Positions 16,015 through 23,215 of a DNA stretch of 54,745 nt are shown in pieces. Source of the DNA: Candidatus Rokuibacteriota bacterium (GTDB lineage: Bacteria; Methylomirabilota; Methylomirabilia; Rokubacteriales; CSP1-6); the NCBI GenBank assembly GCA_003220225.1, contig QHRU01000066.1:1-54745 (forward strand), read 5' to 3'. The stretch's first letter is position 1. Each line of letters starts with the position of its first letter. The notes beneath the pieces are model-generated. The model searched no databases. It saw nothing but the letters and a program-made list of their open reading frames with translations, and was not told where the DNA came from. The position numbers and the translations under genes are program-made.

Positions 16015-16022
16015 GCGGCGCC

Positions 16023-16052
16023 GGATGAGACCGGAATGAAACGCGGATGAGA
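16023..16052 (-). promoter_or_regulatory. Three direct repeats with 11-bp period (OmpR-type operator)
   Basis: On the plus strand ATGA(G/A)A occurs at 16025, 16036 and 16047, exactly 11 bp apart, within units GGATGAGA, GAATGAAA and GGATGAGA. OmpR/PhoB-family regulators bind tandem half-sites with this one-turn spacing. The repeats lie about 60-90 bp upstream of htrA, over the probable -35 region, suitable for activation by the regulator encoded in the same operon. Confidence 0.6.
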
Positions 16053-16121
16053 ACTCTCTCATCGACGGCCGGAGGGGTCGACGGGGTCATGGGGCGGCCG
16101 CGCGCTATATAAAGGAGGCGC

Positions 16122-16127
16122 TATCAT
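16122..16127 (+). promoter_or_regulatory. Putative -10 box (TATCAT), leaderless DUF420 gene
   Basis: TATCAT is followed by 6 nt (GCGGGG) and the GTG start at 16134. Gene head with no ribosome-binding site in the gap. Confidence 0.5.
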
Positions 16128-16133
16128 GCGGGG

Positions 16134-16658
16134 GTGACACGCGACAGGGTGGCGCTCTCGATCATCGGCGGGCTGTCGCTCGTCATCGTTGGTCTCGTCG
16201 GCGTGTTGCTGCTGGGGCACCAGCCCGGCCTGGCGTGGAGCGCGGAGGTTTCCGGGCTGCCAGCGCTGAATGCCGCGCTCAACGCGACGTGCGCGGCGCT
16301 GCTCGTAAGCGGCTGGGTGGCCATACGCCGCCGCCGCATCGCCGTGCACCGCGCGTGTATGCTGGCGGCCTGCGCCGCCTCCGCGCTGTTCCTCGTCTCC
16401 TACGTCGTCTATCACGCGCTCGCCGGCTCGCGGCCCTTCGGCGGACAGGGCTGGATCCGAGCGGTCTATGTCCCGATCCTCGTCTCGCACGTCGTGCTGG
16501 CGGCCGCGATGGTGCCGTTCGTATTGACGACGGTCTATCGCGCGCTGTCGGGCCAGTTCGACCGGCACGTGCCGATCGCGCGACGCACGCTGCCGGTGTG
16601 GCTCTACGTGTCCGTGACGGGCGTGCTCGTCTACCTGCTGCTCTACCACCTCGGCTGA
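16134..16658 (+). CDS. DUF420 membrane protein
   Basis: A 174-aa protein with about five transmembrane helices. Conserved histidines sit in the helices (AVHRACMLAA, SYVVYHALAG, VSHVVLAAAMVP), the pattern of DUF420/YozB proteins. These are found near heme-copper oxidase assembly genes and are suspected to help cofactor insertion. Here no oxidase gene is adjacent. The GTG start lies 6 nt after a -10-like box. The downstream gene is convergent, separated by the double-hairpin element. Confidence 0.82.
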   Translation: MTRDRVALSIIGGLSLVIVGLVGVLLLGHQPGLAWSAEVSGLPALNAALNATCAALLVSGWVAIRRRRIAVHRACMLAACAASALFLVSYVVYHALAGSRPFGGQGWIRAVYVPILVSHVVLAAAMVPFVLTTVYRALSGQFDRHVPIARRTLPVWLYVSVTGVLVYLLLYHLG

Positions 16659-16680
16659 CGCGCCCCGACCGTGCGGGGGT

Positions 16681-16753
16681 CGAGGCGCGCCACGGCTTCG
16701 CCGGGGCGCGACGAGCGATGGGGGGTATGGGGGGCCATTTCGGGGCCCCCCAT
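16681..16753 (+). repeat. Double-hairpin convergent-gene element, copy 2
   Basis: M1: CGCGCC (16686-16691), A, CGGC, TTC, GCCG, G, GGCGCG (to 16710). M2: ATGGGGGGCC (16727-16736) pairing with GGCCCCCCAT (16744-16753). It lies between the stops of convergent DUF420 and PhzF genes, 4 nt before the latter stop, consistent with a two-way transcription terminator. Confidence 0.8.
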
Positions 16754-16757
16754 CTCC

Positions 16758-17546
16758 CTAGGCCAGCTCCCCGCGCAGCACCGTGACGGCCTGGCCGGCG
16801 AGCCTCACGCGCTCACCGGCCAGCGTCACGCGCACGACGCCGCCGCGCGCGGACACCTGGAGCCCCACGAGCTCGGAACGGCCGAGGCGCTCGGCCCAGA
16901 GGGGGCCGAGACAGCAGTGCGCCGAGCCCGTCACCGCGTCTTCCGGCAGGCCCACGCGCGGCGCGAAGAAGCGTGAGACGAAGTCGAACTCCGGCGAAGC
17001 GGCGCGCGCGGTGACGATCACGCCGCGCGTGTCGATCGCGGTCAGCGCCGGGAAGTCGGGCGACAGCGCGCGCAGCGCCGCCTCGTCGTCCACCTCGACG
17101 ACGTAATCCAGGCGGTTGCGACCGACCCAGCCCGGCTTCACGCCGAGCGCCTCCGCGAGCCCCGCGGGCGCGCGTGTCCGCGTCGCCGGCTCGGCCGGGA
17201 AGTCGAGGGAGATCCACCCGTCGCGCCTGGCGGCGGCGAGCGCGCCGGCCCCCGTGGTGAAGCGTGCCGTGGCGTCGGGGGCGAGCCGCCTCGTCTCCCA
17301 CAGCGCATGCGCGGCCGCGAGGGTGCCGTGACCGCAGAGCTGGAGCTCCGTCGACGGCGTGAACCACCGGAGCGCGAACTCGCTGTGCGCGCCCACGACG
17401 AACGCCGTCGCGGGCAGGTTCAGCTCCGCGGCGAGGCCCCGCATCCACGCGACCTCCCGCGCCGCCGGCAGCAGGCACACGGCCGCGGCGTTGCCGCGAA
17501 ACGGCTCGGCGGTGAAGGCGTCGACGTGGAGCAGCGGCACGGGCAC
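16758..17546 (-). CDS. PhzF-family isomerase-like protein, catalytic Glu apparently replaced
   Basis: A 262-aa protein with the PhzF fold: LLHVDAFTAEPFRGNAAAVC at residues 5-24, LRWFTPSTELQLCGHGTLAA and the second-half mirror (AVTGSAHCCLGPLW). In active PhzF the segment is LSETxF with catalytic Glu; here it reads NLPATAFV, so Ala stands at that place. Substrates of most homologues are unknown and this one may have another mechanism or be inactive. The GTG start lies 6 nt after TATCCT on the minus strand. It is divergent from the methyltransferase, only 17 bp away. Confidence 0.9.
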   Translation of the reverse strand: MPVPLLHVDAFTAEPFRGNAAAVCLLPAAREVAWMRGLAAELNLPATAFVVGAHSEFALRWFTPSTELQLCGHGTLAAAHALWETRRLAPDATARFTTGAGALAAARRDGWISLDFPAEPATRTRAPAGLAEALGVKPGWVGRNRLDYVVEVDDEAALRALSPDFPALTAIDTRGVIVTARAASPEFDFVSRFFAPRVGLPEDAVTGSAHCCLGPLWAERLGRSELVGLQVSARGGVVRVTLAGERVRLAGQAVTVLRGELA

Positions 17547-17551
17547 GGCGG

Positions 17552-17558
17552 TAGGATA
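17552..17558. promoter_or_regulatory. Overlapping divergent -10 boxes (TAGGAT / TATCCT)
   Basis: The 7-bp TAGGATA contains TAGGAT (plus, 6 nt before GTG 17564) and, read on the other strand, TATCCT (6 nt before GTG 17546). The entire intergenic space is 17 bp, so both genes should be leaderless and their promoters mutually exclusive. Confidence 0.6.
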
Positions 17559-17563
17559 CCGCC

Positions 17564-18148
17564 GTGCGCGGGCTCGAGCAGATTCCCTGGCTGTACGACG
17601 CGTGTTGCGCGCTCGTCGAGTGCTTCGGCCTCGGGCGCTGGCGCCGCTGGCTCGTCGAGGGCGCGGCGGGGCGCACGCTCGACGTCGGCTGCGGCACGGG
17701 CCGCAACCTGCCGCTCTACGCCGCGGGCGTGCGCGTGATCGGCCTCGATCCCGCGCGCGACGCGCTGCTGGCGGCGCGGCGCCGCGCGCCGGGCGTCCCG
17801 CTCGTGCAGGGCGACGCGCAGGCGCTGCCGTTTCGCGACGCCGCCTTCGATACCGTCGTCAGCGGGCTCGCCTTCTGCAGCGTGCCCGACCCCGCGCGCG
17901 GCCTCGCCGAGGTCAAGCGCGTGCTGCGGCCCGGCGGCGCGCTGCGGATGCTCGAGCACGTGCGCGCGACCGGTGGCCTCAAGGCGCGCGTGCAGGACCG
18001 CTGGCAGCCGCTGTGGACGCGCCTCAGCGGCGGCTGCCACTGGAACCGCGAGACCGAGCGCAGCGTCGAGGCCGCGGGCTTCCGCATCGAGGCCGGCACG
18101 CGCCGGGCCAAGGGCGACATGCGGCGGTTCGTCGCGCGGCCGGGCTGA
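17564..18148 (+). CDS. Class I SAM-dependent methyltransferase
   Basis: A 194-aa Rossmann-fold methyltransferase of the UbiE/Methyltransf_11 type. Motif I is LDVGCGTGRNLPLY (residues 39-52), the acidic end of strand 2 is VIGLDPA, and post-motif segments are QGDAQALPFRDAAFDTVVS and LRPGGALRMLEHVR. The methyl acceptor is unknown; similar stand-alone enzymes act on lipids or quinone-like molecules. The GTG start has a -10-like box 6 nt upstream. Confidence 0.92.
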   Translation: MRGLEQIPWLYDACCALVECFGLGRWRRWLVEGAAGRTLDVGCGTGRNLPLYAAGVRVIGLDPARDALLAARRRAPGVPLVQGDAQALPFRDAAFDTVVSGLAFCSVPDPARGLAEVKRVLRPGGALRMLEHVRATGGLKARVQDRWQPLWTRLSGGCHWNRETERSVEAAGFRIEAGTRRAKGDMRRFVARPG

Positions 18149-18172
18149 GAGGCCGGCGCTTCGACCGCCCGG

Positions 18173-18178
18173 TACAAT
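18173..18178 (+). promoter_or_regulatory. Putative -10 box (TACAAT)
   Basis: TACAAT followed by 6 nt and GTG 18185 of the DUF362 remnant. It probably now drives the LigD-like gene pair just downstream. Confidence 0.5.
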
Positions 18179-18184
18179 CGAGAC

Positions 18185-18421
18185 GTGGACGCGCTTTCCC
18201 GCCGGCGGCTGCTCCAGGGGGCCGTGGCCTCGGCCGCGATACGGGCCGCACCGCTCCGCGCCTGGCCCGCGCCCGAGGGCGGCCGCGTCGTCGTCGCGCG
18301 CGAGCCCAGCCGCGCGAAAGCGGTCGCGGCGTGCCTCGAGGCGCTCGAGTTCCGCGCGTGCGAGGGCCGCGACGTCGCGCTGAAGGCCAACTTCAACAGC
18401 GACGACGCGTCGGAGGGCTGA
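18185..18421 (+). pseudogene. N-terminal remnant of a DUF362-like protein
   Basis: A 78-codon ORF with a Tat-like start (SRRRLLQGAVASAA), then VVVAREPSRAKAVAACLEAL and DVALKANFNSDD. DUF362 proteins continue from the KxNFNSxD segment for another 200 or more residues; here the sequence breaks into ASEG and a stop. The intact promoter and start suggest a clean deletion of the rest. The next start codon, of the LigD phosphoesterase-like gene, is 3 nt away, so the remnant may now act as a translated leader. Confidence 0.65.
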
Positions 18422-18424
18422 GCC

Positions 18425-19093
18425 GTGGCCAAGCGTTCGGGCGCCGACGACGACCTGAGCCGCTACGGCCGGCTCGCCGAATACAATCGCAAGCGGCGTT
18501 TCGACGTCACCCCCGAGCCGCCGGGCCGCGCGAGCACCAGGAAGCCGGCGCGCGCGCTCGAGTTCGTCGTGCAGAAGCACCGTGCGAGCCATCTGCACTA
18601 CGACTTCCGCATCGAGCACGAGGGCGTGATGCTCTCGTGGGCGATCGCCAAGGGGCCGTCGCTCGACCCGAGCGTCCGGCGGCTCGCGATGATGACCGAG
18701 CCGCACCCGATGGACTACAACGACTTCGAGGGCGTGATCCCCGAGGGCGAGTACGGCGGCGGCACGGTGATGATCTGGGACCGCGGCACGTGGGAGCCCG
18801 AGAGCCCCGACGTGAACAAGGCACTCGCCAAGGGCGACCTCAAGATGCGGCTGCACGGCAAGAAGATGAAGGGCTCGTGGGTGCTGGTGCGCATGCGGGA
18901 CCGCCAGTGGCTGCTCATCAAGCATCGCGATCAGCACGCCTCCGCCACGCAGGACCTCACGCTCGCCAAGCCCAAGTCCGTCGTCTCGCGCCGCTCCATG
19001 GCCGGCATCGCGCGCGCGGCCGGCGCCAGCGTGCGCCAGCTGGAGCAGGCCGCGGGCGCCGATCCTCCCCGCGCGACCGCGAAGCCCGCGTGA
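18425..19093 (+). CDS. LigD-type 3'-phosphoesterase domain protein
   Basis: A 222-aa stand-alone phosphoesterase module of bacterial NHEJ. It has the LigD-PE signature FVVQKHRASHLHYDFRIEHE (His and Asp metal ligands) near residues 48-67, then LSWAIAKGPSLDP, EGVIPEGEYGGGTVMIWDRG and WLLIKHRDQHA. PE enzymes trim 3' phosphates and ribonucleotides at broken DNA ends. In many bacteria it is fused to ligase and polymerase domains; here the ligase follows as a separate gene with a GTGA overlap, and no polymerase or Ku gene is visible. Confidence 0.93.
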   Translation: MAKRSGADDDLSRYGRLAEYNRKRRFDVTPEPPGRASTRKPARALEFVVQKHRASHLHYDFRIEHEGVMLSWAIAKGPSLDPSVRRLAMMTEPHPMDYNDFEGVIPEGEYGGGTVMIWDRGTWEPESPDVNKALAKGDLKMRLHGKKMKGSWVLVRMRDRQWLLIKHRDQHASATQDLTLAKPKSVVSRRSMAGIARAAGASVRQLEQAAGADPPRATAKPA

Positions 19094-20004
19094 GCGTTCC
19101 GACCGGCGTGAAGCCGATGCTGGCCACGCTGGTCGACGCGCCCTTCCACGCGCCGGGCTGGGTCTACGAGGAGAAGTACGACGGCATCCGCATCCTCGCC
19201 GCCAAGGACGGCTCGCGCGTGCGTCTGATCACCCGCAACCTGATCGATCGCAGCGCCGACGTTCCCGAGATCGCCGCGGCGATCGCCAAGCTGCCGGCGC
19301 CCACGCTGCTGCTCGACGGCGAGGTGGTCGTCTTCGATCCCGAGGGCATCTCGCGCTTTCAGCTCTTCGGCGCCGACACGCGGCGGAAGCCCGTCTACGT
19401 CGTCTTCGACTGCCTCTACGCGCGCGGCCGCGATCTACGCGGGCGCCCGCTCGCCGAGCGCCGCGCGGTGCTCGAGAAGGAAGTGCGCCCCGGCGGCCCG
19501 CTGCGCCTCGCGCGGCGGCTCGGGAGCGATGGCTTCAAGGCGTTCGAGGCGGCGCGCGAGCGCGGGCTCGAGGGCATCGTGGCCAAGGACGAAGCGTCGA
19601 CGTACGAGACCGGCAAGCGCTCCCCGGCGTGGCGCAAGGTGAAGGTCCGCGCGGAGGAGGAGTTCGTGATCGGCGGCTACACGGCGCCCGAGGGCGCGCG
19701 CACGCACTTCGGCGCGCTGCTGATCGGCGCCTTCGACGACGGCACGCTGCGCTACGCGGGCAAGGTGGGCACCGGCTTCACGAGCAAGACGCTGGCCGAT
19801 CTCGCGCAGCGCTTTGCGCCGCTTCGTCGCGCGACCTCGCCGTTCGCCGACGCGCCGCGCATGCGTGACGCGACCTGGCTCGAGCCGAGGCTCGTCGCCC
19901 AGATCGGATTCATGGAGAAGACGGGCGACGGCAAGCTCCGCCATCCCACCTTTCTCGGCCTGCGCGACGACAAGTCGCCCGCCGAGGTGCGCTGGACCGT
20001 GTAG
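19090..20004 (+). CDS. ATP-dependent DNA ligase, LigD ligase-domain type
   Basis: A 304-aa ligase: nucleotidyltransferase domain with KPMLATLVDAPFHAPGWVYE and the adenylated Lys29 in EEKYDGIR, motif III FDCLYARGRDL, motif IV LEGIVAKDEAS, motif V WRKVKVR, then an OB-fold (EFVIGGYTAPEGAR to RHPTFLGLRDDK). It should seal double-strand breaks with the PE protein. GTG 19090 overlaps the PE stop. A second ATP-dependent ligase of a different class is at 47898-49475. Confidence 0.95.
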   Translation: MSVPTGVKPMLATLVDAPFHAPGWVYEEKYDGIRILAAKDGSRVRLITRNLIDRSADVPEIAAAIAKLPAPTLLLDGEVVVFDPEGISRFQLFGADTRRKPVYVVFDCLYARGRDLRGRPLAERRAVLEKEVRPGGPLRLARRLGSDGFKAFEAARERGLEGIVAKDEASTYETGKRSPAWRKVKVRAEEEFVIGGYTAPEGARTHFGALLIGAFDDGTLRYAGKVGTGFTSKTLADLAQRFAPLRRATSPFADAPRMRDATWLEPRLVAQIGFMEKTGDGKLRHPTFLGLRDDKSPAEVRWTV

Positions 20005-20016
20005 GAGCTGTCGGCG

Positions 20017-20121
20017 TATCGAGGGACGCCACGGCTTCGCCGGGTGTCGAGGCGCGCCACGGCTTCGCCGGGGCGCGACGAGCGTTTGGGGGGTATGGGG
20101 GGCCATTTCGGGGCCCCCCAT
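20017..20121 (+). repeat. Double-hairpin convergent-gene element, copy 3 with duplicated M1
   Basis: Two tandem M1 hairpins (about 20025-20047 and 20055-20079), each with CCACGGCTTCGCCGG at its core, then M2 (ATGGGGGGCC at 20095-20104 pairing with 20112-20121). It lies between the convergent ligase and HAD-ATPase genes and touches the latter stop codon. The tandem M1 shows that the hairpin module can duplicate. Confidence 0.8.
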
Positions 20122-21834
20122 CTATACAGCATAGCGGGCGCGGATCTCGTCGAGCGCGCGGCGACGCGACTCGGCGGGCGGAAGGTCGGCCGTCTCCACG
20201 GCGGCGAGCGCGCCGGCGAGCTCGTCGTCCTTGATCTGCTGGCGCGCCCACGTCGAATAGTCGTGCTGCCCGAGGTGCCAGGCCCACGTCGGCTCGTCCA
20301 CGCCCTCGGCCAGCTCCACGAAGCGCACCAGGTTCGCCGCGCGCAGGTTGAGGGCGCCGGCCGGGCCGCGGAAGTAGAACGAGCGGTCGGGCGGCAGCTC
20401 GCCCTCCGTGTACTTGCGCACGTGGCGCCGGTGCTGCACGCGCCGCTTCGCGACGCGGAAGCGCTGCGCGCGCGCCTCGGGCCCGAGCCAGGCGATGGCC
20501 ACCTCACCCTCCGCCAGCGGCGTGCCGGCGAGCGCGGGCGCCCGGCCGCCCGTGGCGGCGCGCGTGGCCGCGGCGAACGCCTCCAGCTCGGTGGCGGCCA
20601 CGACGTTGGGGAGCGTGCGCAGCTCCGGGGCGAGGTCGCTCACGTCGAGCGTGCTCAGGCACAGCGACTCCGTGCTCCCGCGCAGCAGCTCGGCGACGGG
20701 GGAGCCATCGGCGGGCGCGATGTGGTGCGCCTCGTCGAGGATCAGCCAGTGCGGCAGGCCCGTGGTCGAGCGCACCAACGCCACCGCGCCCAGCGCCTTC
20801 GTGGCGTACGCGACCTTCTCGGCGCGCGTCATCGCCGAGAGGTTGAGCACGAGGCTCGTGCGCGGCTGGTGCAGGAGCTGGCGCAGCTCGCCCGGCGTCG
20901 GCAGCACGCGCTCGCTGCTGCCGCCGAGGACGACCACGCGCTCCAGCTCGGCGAACGCCTGGTAGTCGCCCTCGGGGTCCACGAGCAGGACGGAGCGCCC
21001 GCTCTCGACGAGTCGCTCCACCAGCAAGCCGGTCAGCGTCGACTTGCCGCTCGCCGACGGGCCGACGATCAGCAGGCGCGTGGCGTGGGGCGCGATCGTC
21101 ACCGGCTCGCCGTCGCCGGCCTCGCCGATCGGCAGGCGGTGGCGCGTGAGCCGCGGCACGAGGGCGACCAGGTCGTCGGCGAGGTGCTCCTCGATGAACT
21201 CGATCACGCCGCGCGAGCCCGGCGCGCGCGTGACGTAGTCCGCGCGCTCGCGCAGCGCGGGAATCGCGTCCGCCACCGCCACCGCGCACTCGGACATCGC
21301 CAGGAACGCGTGATCGTTCTCGGCGTCGCCGACGCCGACCATGTTGTGGTGCGAGAGCGCCAGCACGGTCAGCGCCGCCTCGAGCCCGGTGCCCTTGGTC
21401 ACGCCGCCGGGCACGAGCATGAGCGCGCCCTTGTTGAAGACCAGCGTGCGCTCGACGCCCGTCTCGCGGATCGCCGCCAGCGCGGTCTCCGCGTAGCCCT
21501 CGGTGGTGGCGATGATCGAGGAGCCGAGGTCGAACGGCACCCCGCGGCGGCGCAGCTCTTCCACGAGCGCCGACTCCGGCGCATCGCCCAGCGTCCTGGC
21601 CTCACGGGTGTCGGGGAAGTAGAGGACGGCGCCGTTCTCGGCCACGACCGCGTCGAACATGCGGTCGACGTCGGCGCAGACGCTCCGCAGATCGGACAGC
21701 ATCCGGCCGGTGACGAGCAGGATCTTGCGGCCGGATTCACGGACGCGCCCGAGGGCCGCGGCCACCTCGGGGGAGCACCGGCCACCGTCCGCGATCGTGC
21801 GGTCGTAGTCACACGCGAAGACGTGAATGTTCAC
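20122..21834 (-). CDS. Fusion of Cof-type HAD phosphatase and HerA-like P-loop ATPase
   Basis: A 570-aa two-enzyme protein. Residues 1-225 are a class IIB HAD phosphatase: ACDYDRTIAD (Asp9, Asp11), LLVTGRM, the Lys in GGVTKGTGLEAAL and VGVGDAENDHAFL. Residues 245-480 are a P-loop NTPase: Walker A GPSASGKST (258-266), LVDPEGDYQAF and Walker B WLILDEAHH (363-371), the pattern of DUF87/HerA-type ATPases that handle DNA. A C-terminal domain of about 90 residues (WAWHLGQHDYSTWARQQIKD) is of unknown fold. The GTG start is at 21834. The role of joining a sugar- or nucleotide-phosphatase to such an ATPase is unknown. Confidence 0.88.
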   Translation of the reverse strand: MNIHVFACDYDRTIADGGRCSPEVAAALGRVRESGRKILLVTGRMLSDLRSVCADVDRMFDAVVAENGAVLYFPDTREARTLGDAPESALVEELRRRGVPFDLGSSIIATTEGYAETALAAIRETGVERTLVFNKGALMLVPGGVTKGTGLEAALTVLALSHHNMVGVGDAENDHAFLAMSECAVAVADAIPALRERADYVTRAPGSRGVIEFIEEHLADDLVALVPRLTRHRLPIGEAGDGEPVTIAPHATRLLIVGPSASGKSTLTGLLVERLVESGRSVLLVDPEGDYQAFAELERVVVLGGSSERVLPTPGELRQLLHQPRTSLVLNLSAMTRAEKVAYATKALGAVALVRSTTGLPHWLILDEAHHIAPADGSPVAELLRGSTESLCLSTLDVSDLAPELRTLPNVVAATELEAFAAATRAATGGRAPALAGTPLAEGEVAIAWLGPEARAQRFRVAKRRVQHRRHVRKYTEGELPPDRSFYFRGPAGALNLRAANLVRFVELAEGVDEPTWAWHLGQHDYSTWARQQIKDDELAGALAAVETADLPPAESRRRALDEIRARYAV

Positions 21835-21910
21835 GCGTATCGCCTATGCACTCACCGTACCATTTCGGACCCTAAACGGAGCGATTGCGCCTCACGGGCG
21901 GGCCCGGGGG

Positions 21911-21932
21911 GAACGCGTTCCTGGGAAACGCG
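21911..21932 (-). terminator. Possible hairpin downstream of the CoA transferase gene
   Basis: CGCGTTCC (21914-21921), TG loop, GGAAACGCG (21924-21932) with one bulge, 12 nt past the CoA transferase stop. There is no clear U-tract, so termination is uncertain. The rest of the 109-bp gap to the HAD-ATPase start shows nothing else. Confidence 0.35.
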
Positions 21933-21943
21933 CTCGACGTCGC

Positions 21944-23158
21944 TCAGCCCTTTGGAATTCTCCGGGAGGTCACCGACGGGGAGAGCGCGATCGTGCCGGC
22001 GGCGATGAGGCGCTCGATGTCGGACGGCGCGACGCCGATCTCGCCGAGGACCTCGGCCGTGTGCTCGCCGAGCAGCGGCGCGGGGCGGCGGATGGCCGCG
22101 GGCGTGGCGGAGGCGCGCACGGGAAAGTTGAGCATCCGGGCGGTGCCGTAGCCGGGCTGCTCGACCTCGGCGACGGCCTCGAGGTGCTTGATCTGCGGAT
22201 CGGCGAAGACCTCGTCGAGCTCGTAGACGGGCCCGGCCGCGATCGACGCGCGCTCGAAGCGCTCCTGCCACTCGGCGGTGGTGGCGCCGGCGAGGGCCTT
22301 CTCGACGCGGGCGCGGAACTCGTCGTAATGGGTCAGCCGCGCGTCGTTCGTGGCGAAGCGCGCATCACTCGCGAGCGTGGCGTCGCCCAGCGCCTTGCAG
22401 AAACGGTCGTACTGATCGGGGTTCATCATGACGACCTGGATCATGCCGTCCTTCGTCGGATAGGCCTCGGCCGGGGTGAGGTTGGCGTTGCGGTTGCCCA
22501 TGCGCCGGGGACGCGTGCCGGTGTCGAAGTACTGCGCGACGGGATCGGGCAGCAGGCTCAGCGTCGAGGTCAGCAAATTCACGTCGAGGTGCTGGCCGGC
22601 GCCCGTGCGGAATCGGTGCACGAGGGCGGCGTTGACGGCGCCGAACGCGCAGAGGGCCGCCGCGAGGTCGGAGACCGAGCCGCCCACCCGCGTCGGCGGC
22701 TGGCCCGGCATGCCGGTGAGGCCCATGAGCCCGCTCATGCCCTGCGCGATCGTGTTGTAGCCGGGACGCTTCGCGTACGGCCCCGTCTGGCCGAAGCCGG
22801 TGACCGAGGCGTAGACCACGCGCGGGTTCACGGCGCCGACCGCGTCGTATCCCAGCCCGAGCCTGGCGGCCACCCCGGGCAGGAAGTTCTCGACGATCAC
22901 ATCGGCGCGTCCCGCCAGCTCGAAGGCCAGGCGCGCGCCCTCGGGGTGCTGGAGCTCGACGGCGATCCCGCGCTTGCCCCGGTTGACGGCGGCGAAGGCC
23001 GCGCTCATCCCGTCGCCGCCCCGCCAGGATCTCAGGTCGTCGCCGCGGCCGGGCCGCTCGAGCTTGACGACGTCGGCGCCGAGGTCGGCCATCAGGGTGG
23101 CGCAGTAGGGGCCGGCGATCACCCGGGACAGGTCGAGAACCCTGATGCCGCTGAGCAC
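21944..23158 (-). CDS. CaiB/BaiF family (class III) CoA-transferase
   Basis: A 404-aa CoA transferase. Family signatures: LSGIRVLDLSRVIAGPYC (residues 2-19), MADLGADVVKLERPGRGDD, NRGKRGIAVEL, GYNTIAQGMSGLMGLTG and GGSVSDLAAAL, where Asp is the acyl-bearing residue. Length is normal. The GTG at 23158 lies 7 nt after TATACT on the minus strand. It is divergent from the ABC-transporter operon, sharing overlapping promoters. The acid substrate is not predictable. Confidence 0.94.
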   Translation of the reverse strand: MLSGIRVLDLSRVIAGPYCATLMADLGADVVKLERPGRGDDLRSWRGGDGMSAAFAAVNRGKRGIAVELQHPEGARLAFELAGRADVIVENFLPGVAARLGLGYDAVGAVNPRVVYASVTGFGQTGPYAKRPGYNTIAQGMSGLMGLTGMPGQPPTRVGGSVSDLAAALCAFGAVNAALVHRFRTGAGQHLDVNLLTSTLSLLPDPVAQYFDTGTRPRRMGNRNANLTPAEAYPTKDGMIQVVMMNPDQYDRFCKALGDATLASDARFATNDARLTHYDEFRARVEKALAGATTAEWQERFERASIAAGPVYELDEVFADPQIKHLEAVAEVEQPGYGTARMLNFPVRASATPAAIRRPAPLLGEHTAEVLGEIGVAPSDIERLIAAGTIALSPSVTSRRIPKG

Positions 23159-23165
23159 GCGGCCG

Positions 23166-23173
23166 AGTATAAT
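23166..23173. promoter_or_regulatory. Overlapping divergent -10 boxes (TATAAT / TATACT)
   Basis: AGTATAAT contains a consensus TATAAT (plus, 23168-23173, for the ABC operon, which has a 5' leader) and TATACT on the minus strand (7 nt before the CoA-transferase GTG at 23158). The two polymerases would compete for the same bases. Confidence 0.6.
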
Positions 23174-23215
23174 CCGGCACCACTGTCCGTGTCGTACCGG
23201 AGTGGAGGCAAGTCC

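Noticed and set aside
18419-18421. TGA ending the DUF362 remnant as a fourth selenocysteine codon
   Set aside because: The sequence after the stop does not continue the DUF362 homology, and the residues before it (ASEG) have already left the family pattern; this is truncation.
17420-18937. Long minus-strand ORF (505 codons) opposite the methyltransferase and LigD genes
   Set aside because: High-GC shadow frame with Arg/Ala/His-rich translation and no recognisable domain; the plus-strand genes are clearly real.
20044-22008. Long plus-strand ORF opposite the HAD-ATPase gene
   Set aside because: Antisense to a well-conserved two-domain enzyme; starts inside the hairpin element; no domains.
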